Assembly: GCA_964418585.1 (NCBI GenBank)
Contig: CAYQMG010000006.1
Span: 1-64,000, forward strand
Reading direction: 5' to 3'
Origin: JAJRTE01 sp964418585
Lineage (GTDB): Bacteria; Myxococcota_A; UBA796; JAJRTE01
Length of the DNA: 64,000 nucleotides
The number at the start of each line of letters is the position of its first letter. Within the stretch, counting starts at the first letter, position 1. The position numbers and the translations under genes are program-made. Below are positions 32,042 to 39,577 of the stretch, piece by piece. Below the pieces are notes generated by a model. The model saw only the letters and a program-made list of their open reading frames with translations. It did no database searches and was not told the DNA's origin.

Positions 32042-34297
32042 ATGGATGGGTGGATTGACGGCATGCATTGGTTGGAGAGCATGAGATCGTGGGTCGGATG
32101 GTGCCAGGTGGCCGTCCTTGTGCTGTGGCCGGGGTGGGGGCCGGTCGGAGCGAGCGCATGGGGGCGCGAGGACGGTGGAGGCGCCGGGGGCACAGCCCGA
32201 CCGTCGGTTCGGGCGGGCACGGTGATGAGGGGGATTCGGGTCGACGGGGTGCTGGACGAAGCAGCGTGGCAGCAGGCCGGGGTCATCGAGGATCTGCGGC
32301 AGCAGGAGCCTCACCCCGGAGGTCCGACGCCGTACCGCACGGAGGTTCGTGTCTTGGTGGATCAGGGCACGCTCTACCTGGGGGTAACGTGCGAGGATCC
32401 ATCTCCGTCGAGCATTGCGATACACACGTTTCAGCGGGACGGCAACCTGTACGGTGACGACACCGTGGCCGTGGTACTCGGCACGCTGGGGGACCCGCGG
32501 CGCGGATACTACTTTGGTATCAATGCAGGCGGAGCCCGGCTCGACGGCCTGATCTCCGGCCCGGAGGATTTCTCCACCGACTGGGACGGAATCTGGTACG
32601 CCCGGACGCGTCGCACCGAGCGTGGGTGGGTGGTCGAAATCGCCATTCCCGCCCAGACGCTTCGTTTCACACCAGGTTGCGACCGTTGGGGGTTCAACGT
32701 GGAGCGGCGGGTTGCCCGTGACCGGACCACGCTACGATGGGCTGGGACGACTCTGGATGCCCGACTCGAGGACCTTCGTCGGGCCGGGTGGCTGGAAGGC
32801 GTTGGGGGGCTTCGGCAAGGGTTGGGGCTGAGTATCAGTCCGTACGGATTGGCGCGGTACAGCGTGGACCACAACACGGGCGAATCGGATGCGGGGGTCG
32901 ATGCTGGTCTGGACGTGACGTACAATGTGACCTCGGATTTGGCGGCCATTGCCACCCTCAATCCGGATTTTGCCCAGACCGAGGTGGACACGCGGCAGGT
33001 AAACCTCACCCGTTTTCCCCTTTTCTTCCCCGAGAAACGCGCATTTTTCCTGGAGGGCTCCAACCTGTTCTCTTTCGGTGCGGGGCTCGGCTACGATTTC
33101 ATCCCATTTTTTTCCCGTCGCGTCGGACTCTACGATGGGGAGGAGGTGCCGGTGCTCGGCGGCCTCAAGCTCCTGGGCCAGGTCGGTCCATGGGGCATCG
33201 CCATGCTCGACACGCAGGTGGGGGATGGTTCGCAGACTCGAGGGACGAATCTGTTTGCGGGGCGGGTGACCTGTGACCTGAGTGAGCACCTCACCCTGGG
33301 GACACTGGTGACCAACGGCGATCCGGACGGCGTTCATCGCAACACATTGGCCGGGGTGGACGCGCTCTGGCAGACCTCGAGTTTGCAGGGAGACAAGAAT
33401 TTCTCCGTTGGTGGGTGGGCGGCCTGGTCAGGAGGCGACATTCCCGAAGGTCGTCCTCTCGGGTGGGGCCTCAAGGTGGATTATCCCAACGATCTCTGGG
33501 ATATCTTCATGATTTACAAGGAGTTCGGGGACGGCCTGGACCCAGCGCTCGGCTTCCTGCCTCGACCTGGGACACGCTGGTTCCAGGGCGGTGGCGCCTA
33601 CCAGCCGCGACCGGGCGCGGGCCTGTTCGACTGGGTGCGGCAGTTCTACTTCGAGTTGATGGGTTTCTACGTGGCAGACCTGGATGGAGACGTTCAGTCC
33701 TGGCGCGTGTTCACCGCACCGTTCAACGCCCAGACCGAGTCGGGGGAGCACCTGGAAGGCAACGTGGCACCTCAGTTCGAGCGTCTCGAGGAACCCTTCG
33801 AAATCGTGGACGGGGTCGTCATACCCGCTGGCGCCTACTATTTCACGCGGTATCGCCTCGAGGCCCAGAGTTCGCGACATCGACCGTGGCGCATCGGATC
33901 CACGGTCTGGTTCGGCGACTTCTACACCGGGACCCTGGTCCAGTGGGAGAGCTTCGTTACCTACACCGCGTTTCGCGGTCACCTCCAGCTCGAGGGCAAT
34001 GCGGAAAACGACTTCGGATGGCTGCCCGAGGGTGATTTCGTCCAGCACCTGTGGCAATGCAAGGTGGTCCTGGCCTTCACGCCGGACCTGGTGCTTTCCA
34101 GCTATGTTCAGTACGACTCCGAATCGAAGAACCTGGGGAGCAATACGAGGCTCCGCTGGACCATTCGTCCCGGAAAGGATCTGTTCGTGGTCTGGAATCA
34201 CGGATGGGAGAACCGGGCCGCCGACCCGCGCAGCGTCGCGTTCCTTTCGGTGGACGACCAGGTTGTGGCCAAGCTACGCTGGACGTTCACGCCCTGA
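32042..34297 (+). CDS. CBM9-like / DUF5916-type outer-membrane protein
   Basis: This protein of up to 751 aa has a signal peptide; MRSWVGWCQVAVLVLWPGW from ATG 32081 is the most typical, with ATG 32042 and 32063 as longer alternatives. Residues about 60-230 match the family-9 carbohydrate-binding fold, starting IRVDGVLDEAAWQQA and with LGVTCEDPSPS. The large C-terminal part is beta-barrel-like and carries the DUF5916 hallmark FPLFFPEKRAFFLEG. Family members are outer-membrane proteins found in Bacteroidota, Myxococcota and others; their function is unsettled, perhaps glycan uptake or sensing. No TonB box is evident. It stands alone. Confidence 0.8.
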   Translation: MDGWIDGMHWLESMRSWVGWCQVAVLVLWPGWGPVGASAWGREDGGGAGGTARPSVRAGTVMRGIRVDGVLDEAAWQQAGVIEDLRQQEPHPGGPTPYRTEVRVLVDQGTLYLGVTCEDPSPSSIAIHTFQRDGNLYGDDTVAVVLGTLGDPRRGYYFGINAGGARLDGLISGPEDFSTDWDGIWYARTRRTERGWVVEIAIPAQTLRFTPGCDRWGFNVERRVARDRTTLRWAGTTLDARLEDLRRAGWLEGVGGLRQGLGLSISPYGLARYSVDHNTGESDAGVDAGLDVTYNVTSDLAAIATLNPDFAQTEVDTRQVNLTRFPLFFPEKRAFFLEGSNLFSFGAGLGYDFIPFFSRRVGLYDGEEVPVLGGLKLLGQVGPWGIAMLDTQVGDGSQTRGTNLFAGRVTCDLSEHLTLGTLVTNGDPDGVHRNTLAGVDALWQTSSLQGDKNFSVGGWAAWSGGDIPEGRPLGWGLKVDYPNDLWDIFMIYKEFGDGLDPALGFLPRPGTRWFQGGGAYQPRPGAGLFDWVRQFYFELMGFYVADLDGDVQSWRVFTAPFNAQTESGEHLEGNVAPQFERLEEPFEIVDGVVIPAGAYYFTRYRLEAQSSRHRPWRIGSTVWFGDFYTGTLVQWESFVTYTAFRGHLQLEGNAENDFGWLPEGDFVQHLWQCKVVLAFTPDLVLSSYVQYDSESKNLGSNTRLRWTIRPGKDLFVVWNHGWENRAADPRSVAFLSVDDQVVAKLRWTFTP

Positions 34298-34372
34298 ATC
34301 CCTGCCCGGACCGCGCCCCCCCATCACGCCACGCTCGAGTGTCGTGTCGCTCTCTCCCCGGAAATCGAGGTT

Positions 34373-34966
34373 TCAATCCCGAACGTCGGATCGGGCTGTC
34401 GGTCCGGGAGAACCGAACCGTGCGCGGAGGGCGGACACGAAGGCCCGGTCCGCTCGACTCGAGACCATGCTCAAGGGTGAGTAGCCGCGTCTCCATGCGA
34501 GAAAAAAGGAGAGAACGAGGAGTATCACGGTGAGGAGCAGGTTGGGCCAGGCATTGAGTGCCCACTGCCCTTCCCATGTGAGTGAGCAACGGTCGGAAAA
34601 TGGGAGGAGATAGGGGATGGGCCATTGGAATCCATCCGGGCCTCGAGCACCGACCAGGTCGCCGAGGAGGTGGATGTGGAAGGCCAGGAGCACGAGGCCG
34701 GGGGTGAGCAGGCGGCGCGAGGCGAGCGCCGTGGAGCCTGCAGCGAGAAGCAGGCCGAACCCGAGGTTGTGGCACAGTACGTGGTGGTAGTCGCTCCACC
34801 AGGAGAGCGGTACATCGGCGTGCCGGGTCAAGGCCTCTCCAACGATACCCAGGCCGTCGAGATCCGGGAGGACGCCGCCGAGTGTGACGAGAATTCGGTC
34901 TCGAGGATCCAGTCGGGCCGATTCGGCAATGACCCAGGAAGCGAGCAGGTGCGTGATGGGATTCAT
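34373..34966 (-). CDS. YdjM-like metal-dependent membrane hydrolase family protein
   Basis: This 197-aa protein has about four transmembrane helices and the metal-ligand pattern of the YdjM/DUF457 family: an N-terminal MNPITHLLASW His, GGVLPDLDG, YHHVLCHNLG and HIHLLGDLVG. Members are called membrane-bound metal-dependent hydrolases; the substrate is unknown, and the E. coli protein is LexA-regulated. ATG 34966 has GGGAG about 8 nt upstream, and the protein then begins as in the family. It is convergent with the gene at 32042. The C-terminal tail is basic and Ser/Arg-rich. Confidence 0.75.
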   Translation of the reverse strand: MNPITHLLASWVIAESARLDPRDRILVTLGGVLPDLDGLGIVGEALTRHADVPLSWWSDYHHVLCHNLGFGLLLAAGSTALASRRLLTPGLVLLAFHIHLLGDLVGARGPDGFQWPIPYLLPFSDRCSLTWEGQWALNAWPNLLLTVILLVLSFFLAWRRGYSPLSMVSSRADRAFVSALRARFGSPGPTARSDVRD

Positions 34967-35233
34967 ACCGTCGCTCCCTCGAGGGCGGCTCCGTGGAACC
35001 GGTTCGGGGCGAAACGTGGAAACCGTGCGCAACTACTTCGAGTGTACCAGGGGACCCCTTTCCTCTCAAGCGTTGCCCCGTATCGTTTCATGAGAAGCCC
35101 GGATGGGCGTCCCGACCGCACTTGCCCCGGGAGGACCGCCGGGAGAGGTTTGGGTAAAGGAAATGGGCCTCCTGGCCGATTTTCTGGCAAGGGGAGAGAT
35201 TGCCTCGGACTACCGGGTGTTCGGAGAGTCGTC

Positions 35234-35437
35234 ATGAGCCAGCAGATTCGACGTTGCCCCCACTGTGATCAGCTCTTCATCCCGGACAAGTATCATCCAC
35301 GGCAGAAGTATTGCCTGTCCGAGGCCTGCCGGCGCGAGCGGCGTCGGAGCTACAAGGCGGAATACAACAAGAAGTGGCGACAGCAAAATCCAAACTATTT
35401 CAGGGAGTACTGGCTGGCCTACCGGGAGCTGAAGTAA
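35234..35437 (+). CDS. Small zinc-ribbon protein
   Basis: This 67-aa protein has a four-cysteine site, Cys8-X2-Cys11 and Cys27-X4-Cys32 (RRCPHCDQLF ... KYCLSEACRR). A very basic, aromatic helix follows (RRRSYKAEYNKKWRQQNPNYF). This pattern is a short zinc ribbon of the kind often encoded near recombination or mobile functions and thought to bind nucleic acid. No transposase is near. Its last 38 bp overlap the convergent HD-domain gene. Open frame extends upstream but lacks similar features; ATG 35234 gives the compact domain. Confidence 0.7.
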   Translation: MSQQIRRCPHCDQLFIPDKYHPRQKYCLSEACRRERRRSYKAEYNKKWRQQNPNYFREYWLAYRELK

Positions 35438-36752
35438 CCCGTCGCCCCACCACCCGTGTGATGACCTCCATCGCTCTCGACTCGTGTTCCTCGGGGACGT
35501 AGATCCGACTGATTTGCCTCCGTTCCTCGTACTTGGCAAACAGATCGGTGCTCTCCTCGAGCAGACGGGCCTGGGCCAGGGTATGCCGACGTGCGCCCCG
35601 CTTTTCGACCGTGAAGATGGGGGGGCCTTCCCGGAGTTTTTCGGTCGGCCGCGTGTACTTGGATACGCTTCCCGTGGACGAGGTGGCGATCTGGGGAATG
35701 CCCTCCGCCTCCAGCGCGGCCACGTAGGGGTGTATGTCGATTTCCTCCGGCGTCCCATGCCACTCGTTGAGGAGCCGATACGGGTTTCTGGAGACGATGC
35801 GTCGGGCCCACTGGTGGCCGCGGCGGGCCTCCTCCCGCAGGTGGTGGTAGAGGTGATAGTCGTCGATGTCCACGTACTGCTCGATGTCGGCAGGAATGGC
35901 GTAGGTCCCCCCTGGACTCTCGAAGTACTGTTTCAACATTTCCTCGAACATCACCGGCTTGTGGTGGAAGTAGACCATCAGGAACATGTGAAACCGTGCG
36001 ATCAGGAAATCGTTGAACGTGTAGAGCGCTCGAGGATCCAGGGCGAGATGGGCCTTGCCGGTGTCGGCAACGTGAAAGGTGAGGTTGCTCAGGATCCAGT
36101 TGACATCGTAAGCACCATAGCTTACCCCGGCGAAATAGGAGTCGCGTTGGAGATAGTCCATGCGGTCGGTGTCGAGTTCGCTCGACACAATCTGGGAAAG
36201 GACCGTGCGGTAGTCGATTCCGTCGTCCACGAAGATGTCGTCCTCGAGCGGGATGTCCAGATTGAGCAGTGCGGCCACATGGTGAGGGAGGATGTCCTCG
36301 AAGCTATGCCGGATGACGAGACCGAGGTGTGAATCGATGATGAGCTTGAGGCCGTAGTCTTCGTGTGTAGCGCGGCGTGAGAGGTTGGTGGAGGCGAGGC
36401 ACTGGAGGTCCAGTCGGCGCACTGGTGGCATGGCGGATTCTGCCGAATGCGAGAGTGGGGCGTGGCCCACGTCGTGGAGCAGTGCGGCGAGGCGCACGAT
36501 CTGGCGATAGGTTTTCCAGACGCCGCGGCGGGTGAACCTGTGGTGTCGGAAGATGGAATCGAAAGCGCGTCCAGCCAGATACATGGTTCCGATGGAGTGG
36601 AGGTAGCGGGTGTGGGTGGCGCCGGGGAAGGCCAGGTCTGCAAATCCCAGTTGCTTGATATTGCGCAGCCGCTGTAGTTGTGGGGTATCCAGTACCTGCA
36701 ATTCGCCTTGAGATATCTCGATCGAACCATGGATGGGATCTCTGACTTCCAC
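35400..36752 (-). CDS. HD-domain phosphohydrolase (YwfO/dGTPase-like)
   Basis: This 450-aa protein has the HD metal site with a His in GATHTRYLHS, HDVGHAPLSH (about residues 93-102) and a downstream Asp in SSELDTDRMDYLQRD. These are the marks of the SAMHD1/dNTPase-like family (YwfO), whose members hydrolyse nucleoside triphosphates or related nucleotides; the exact substrate is not predictable. The N-terminus MEVRDPIHGSI is typical for the family. The GTG start at 36752 has GGGAG 9 nt upstream. It is divergent from uppP and overlaps the small zinc-ribbon gene at its 3' end. Confidence 0.85.
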   Translation of the reverse strand: MEVRDPIHGSIEISQGELQVLDTPQLQRLRNIKQLGFADLAFPGATHTRYLHSIGTMYLAGRAFDSIFRHHRFTRRGVWKTYRQIVRLAALLHDVGHAPLSHSAESAMPPVRRLDLQCLASTNLSRRATHEDYGLKLIIDSHLGLVIRHSFEDILPHHVAALLNLDIPLEDDIFVDDGIDYRTVLSQIVSSELDTDRMDYLQRDSYFAGVSYGAYDVNWILSNLTFHVADTGKAHLALDPRALYTFNDFLIARFHMFLMVYFHHKPVMFEEMLKQYFESPGGTYAIPADIEQYVDIDDYHLYHHLREEARRGHQWARRIVSRNPYRLLNEWHGTPEEIDIHPYVAALEAEGIPQIATSSTGSVSKYTRPTEKLREGPPIFTVEKRGARRHTLAQARLLEESTDLFAKYEERRQISRIYVPEEHESRAMEVITRVVGRRVTSAPGRPASTP

Positions 36753-36933
36753 CGTAGCTTCTCCCGGTTGAACGCCATGCTTCCTGATGTGGACATCGAA
36801 CCCCGGCAGACTCCTGGCGAGGGGGCCCCGTCGTCTCTGGTGACGCGGGCCGGGCGATCGAGGGGCGCCGGGGGAATCCGGCTTGCCTCGGACCCTTCCG
36901 CCGGGTATCAGGTGAATCAGGTCGCTCCGGCAG

Positions 36934-36939
36934 TATATT
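36934..36939 (+). promoter_or_regulatory. Possible -10 element for uppP
   Basis: TATATT at 36934-36939 is a good -10 match 23 bp before the uppP ATG. The -35 candidate GTGAAT (36912-36917, 16-bp spacer) is poor. Confidence 0.25.
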
Positions 36940-36961
36940 TTCCTGAATCGAAGAGATTGTC

Positions 36962-37750
36962 ATGACCATTCTCGGCGCCATCATACTTGGTATTGTCGAA
37001 GGGCTCACCGAGTTCCTTCCCGTGTCTTCCACCGGGCACCTCATCGTGGCGGGTCACCTGCTCTCGTACAGCGGGCCGGAGGCAGCCACGTTTGAGATTT
37101 TCATTCAGCTTGGCGCGATCCTGGCGGTGGCATGGGAGTTCCGGCCGACCCTCCTTCACCTGGCCCGGACCGCAACCCGGGATACCCAGGCGCGCGCGTT
37201 TGTTCTGAACGTGGCGCTGGCCTTTGTGCCTGCTGCGTGTGTCGGTCTGTTGTTGGGTGACCTGATCAAGCGGCACCTGTTTCACCCGGTCACGGTTGCC
37301 GGGGCGCTCATCGTAGGTGGGGTGGTCATGTTTGTCATCGAGGTCCTGTTGCCGGAGCGTGCTCCCACGCCGGGGACGGAGATTGGTCGGCGGCAGGCCA
37401 TTGGGGTGGGGGTCGCCCAGATAGCGGCCCTGTTCCCAGGCGTCAGCCGTTCTGCAGCGACCATCATGGGCGGGATGCTCCTGGGCCTCGACCGCCGGGC
37501 TGCCACGGAGTTTTCATTCTACCTTGCCCTGCCCACACTTGGTGCTGCCACCGTCTATGACCTGGTGCGCAATCTGGACACCCTGGACCGGGGCGCGATC
37601 GTCCCCTTCGGTGTGGGACTCGTCACCTCCTTCGTCGTGGCACTGGTGGTCATACGAGGATTCCTCAAGTATGTCCGAAGCCACGACTTCCGACCCCTGG
37701 CCCTGTATCGCGTGGTGGCCGGCGTGGTCGTGCTTTGGGTGTTCCTCTGA
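36962..37750 (+). CDS. uppP: Undecaprenyl-diphosphatase UppP (BacA)
   Basis: This 262-aa integral membrane phosphatase recycles undecaprenyl pyrophosphate to the monophosphate carrier used in peptidoglycan and polysaccharide synthesis. Both family signatures are present: EGLTEFLPVSSTGHL near the N-terminus with the catalytic Glu, and PGVSRSAATIMGG around residue 160. About eight hydrophobic helices are visible and the length is standard. The last 237 bp are overlapped on the other strand by the reading frame of the ABC exporter subunit. Overexpression in other bacteria gives bacitracin resistance. Confidence 0.96.
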   Translation: MTILGAIILGIVEGLTEFLPVSSTGHLIVAGHLLSYSGPEAATFEIFIQLGAILAVAWEFRPTLLHLARTATRDTQARAFVLNVALAFVPAACVGLLLGDLIKRHLFHPVTVAGALIVGGVVMFVIEVLLPERAPTPGTEIGRRQAIGVGVAQIAALFPGVSRSAATIMGGMLLGLDRRAATEFSFYLALPTLGAATVYDLVRNLDTLDRGAIVPFGVGLVTSFVVALVVIRGFLKYVRSHDFRPLALYRVVAGVVVLWVFL

Positions 37751-39577
37751 GCCGCCCCGAAACGCCCAGACCGTGCCCTGCCGGTAGAGGGTCGCGTAGA
37801 ATCCATTGGCCCGCAGCAGCTCCTCATGGCGACCACGCTCTTCGATCTGCCCGCGGCGCATGACCAGGATCTTGTCTGCCGCCTGCACCGTGGAGAGTCG
37901 GTGGGCGATCACGATCACGGTGCGGGACTCGAGGATGGCCTTGATGGCTGCCTGGATGGCCGCCTCGGTGTGTGGGTCGACCGAGGCGGTGGCCTCATCC
38001 AGGACCACCACCGGGGGATCGTGGGCCACGATCCGGGCCAGCGCGATGAGTTGCGCCTGACCGGCGCTCAGGTTGCCACCACGTTCGGTCACCACGAAAT
38101 CGTAGGCCCCGGGCAACGCCTGGATGAATCGGTCCGCCTGGACCCAGGCAGCAGCCTCCTCGACGCGCTTCCGGTCGACCCTGGGGTTGCCCAGCGAGAT
38201 GTTGAAAGCGATCGTGCCGTTGAACAGCACCACGTCTTGCTGAACCACGCCGATGCAGCGTCGAACCGACTCGAGGTCCAGGTCGCGAATCTCGGTACCG
38301 TCCACGGTGATGCGCCCTTCGTATCCGTCGTACATTCGGGTGAGCAGTTTGCCCACCGTGGTCTTGCCGGAGCCGGTCGGACCCACGAGGGCCACCACCT
38401 CGTTGGGCAACACCTCGAAGCTCACGTCCTCCAGGACGGTTTCCCCTCCAGACGTGTAGCGGAACCGCACGTGGTCGAACCGGACGTGGCCCTGCACGGA
38501 ATCAAGGGTTTTCGTTCCGGAAGAGATTCGGACGTTGGTGTCCAGCAGATCCACGATCCGCTCCATCGAGGCCACTGCTTGCTGAAGGATGGCGAACTTG
38601 CCGCTGAACTCCTTGATGGGGACGAAGATTCGCTGGATGTACTCGAGAAAGGCCACCAGGAGTCCCAGAGTGAGCGCACCTTCGAGGACCTGGCGTCCTC
38701 CGACCCACAGAAGCAGGGCCGCGGAGATGGTCGCCATCCCCTCCATGATGGCGTAGAGGCTGGCGTCATAGATGTTGGATCGCTGGGTCTGCCGCAGGTT
38801 CTGAACGCTGACTCGTTTGAATTCTCGATACGTTCTCTCCTCACGATTGAACAGTTGCACCACTTCCACCCCTTCCACGTGCTCGTGAAAGAAACCGTTG
38901 ACCGCCGCCAGGGTTTTGCGGACTCCCACAAAGGTTTCCCGCAGCCGTTTCCGGAAGAAGTTCACCAGGAGGAACAGCAATGGTGCAAGTGCGAAGGAGA
39001 CCAGGGTCAGCTCGAGAGACAGCATGGCCATGAAGAGGAGGATGGCCGCAATGTTGAACAGGTCCCCGAGGAGCGAAACCGCCCCGATGGTGAGAGATTC
39101 GCCCAGGGCCTCCACATCGCTGGTGGTCCGGGTCAGGAGCGCCCCGGTGGGGTTCCGGTCGAAGAACGCCGGCGCCTGGCGGCTGACGTGCTGGTAGAGC
39201 GCGCGCCGCAACGCTCCCACGGACCGTTGCCCGGCGTACTGAAGAGCGAACACCTGCACGCTCCGGGTGGCGTACTCGGCAAGGACGAATCCGAGGAAGA
39301 GGAAGGTGGTCACGGCAAGGCCGCGCGCACCGCGGGTTGCCGCCGTATCGAGGCCGGTGGCGTCCAGGGCGGCCTGGAGGAGGTGGTGAGGGGCGCGGCC
39401 CATCAAGTTGACATCGATGCCGTGCATGAGCAGGAACGGTGGGGCCAGGCCGAGCAGGCTGACGAGAGGAATGGAAAGCAGAGCCCCCAGAATGATGCCG
39501 CGATGGGGGCGCGCGTAGGGCCAGAATCGGGCGAGGAGCGCGAGGTCGGCCTTCAGAGTGGTGCTTCGTTCAGCCAT
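37514..39577 (-). CDS. Heterodimeric ABC exporter subunit, canonical Walker B
   Basis: This 687-aa half-transporter has about six transmembrane helices (about 20-320) and a nucleotide-binding domain. Walker A is GPTGSGKTT (about 397-405), the signature is degenerate LSAGQ (about 500), and Walker B VVVLDEATASVD keeps the catalytic Glu. Paired with the subunit encoded upstream it would form one intact and one degenerate ATP site, as in TmrAB and BmrCD. It exports lipid or drug-like substrates from the inner membrane. ATG 39577 follows GAGGAGG and overlaps the upstream stop by 8 bp. The normal exporter end (LYRQGTVW) is followed by an odd His/Asp-rich tail encoded antisense to uppP. Confidence 0.88.
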   Translation of the reverse strand: MAERSTTLKADLALLARFWPYARPHRGIILGALLSIPLVSLLGLAPPFLLMHGIDVNLMGRAPHHLLQAALDATGLDTAATRGARGLAVTTFLFLGFVLAEYATRSVQVFALQYAGQRSVGALRRALYQHVSRQAPAFFDRNPTGALLTRTTSDVEALGESLTIGAVSLLGDLFNIAAILLFMAMLSLELTLVSFALAPLLFLLVNFFRKRLRETFVGVRKTLAAVNGFFHEHVEGVEVVQLFNREERTYREFKRVSVQNLRQTQRSNIYDASLYAIMEGMATISAALLLWVGGRQVLEGALTLGLLVAFLEYIQRIFVPIKEFSGKFAILQQAVASMERIVDLLDTNVRISSGTKTLDSVQGHVRFDHVRFRYTSGGETVLEDVSFEVLPNEVVALVGPTGSGKTTVGKLLTRMYDGYEGRITVDGTEIRDLDLESVRRCIGVVQQDVVLFNGTIAFNISLGNPRVDRKRVEEAAAWVQADRFIQALPGAYDFVVTERGGNLSAGQAQLIALARIVAHDPPVVVLDEATASVDPHTEAAIQAAIKAILESRTVIVIAHRLSTVQAADKILVMRRGQIEERGRHEELLRANGFYATLYRQGTVWAFRGGSEEHPKHDHAGHHAIQGQGSEVVASDILEESSYDHQCHDEGGDESHTEGDDRAPVQGVQIAHQVIDGGSTKCGQGKVE

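Noticed and set aside
31665..32084. Open frame in the divergent gap before the DUF5916-type gene
   Set aside because: No signal peptide, Shine-Dalgarno or domain; composition looks non-coding.
34625..35233. Longer version of the zinc-ribbon protein
   Set aside because: The upstream frame is antisense to the YdjM-like gene and has no features; ATG 35234 gives the compact domain.
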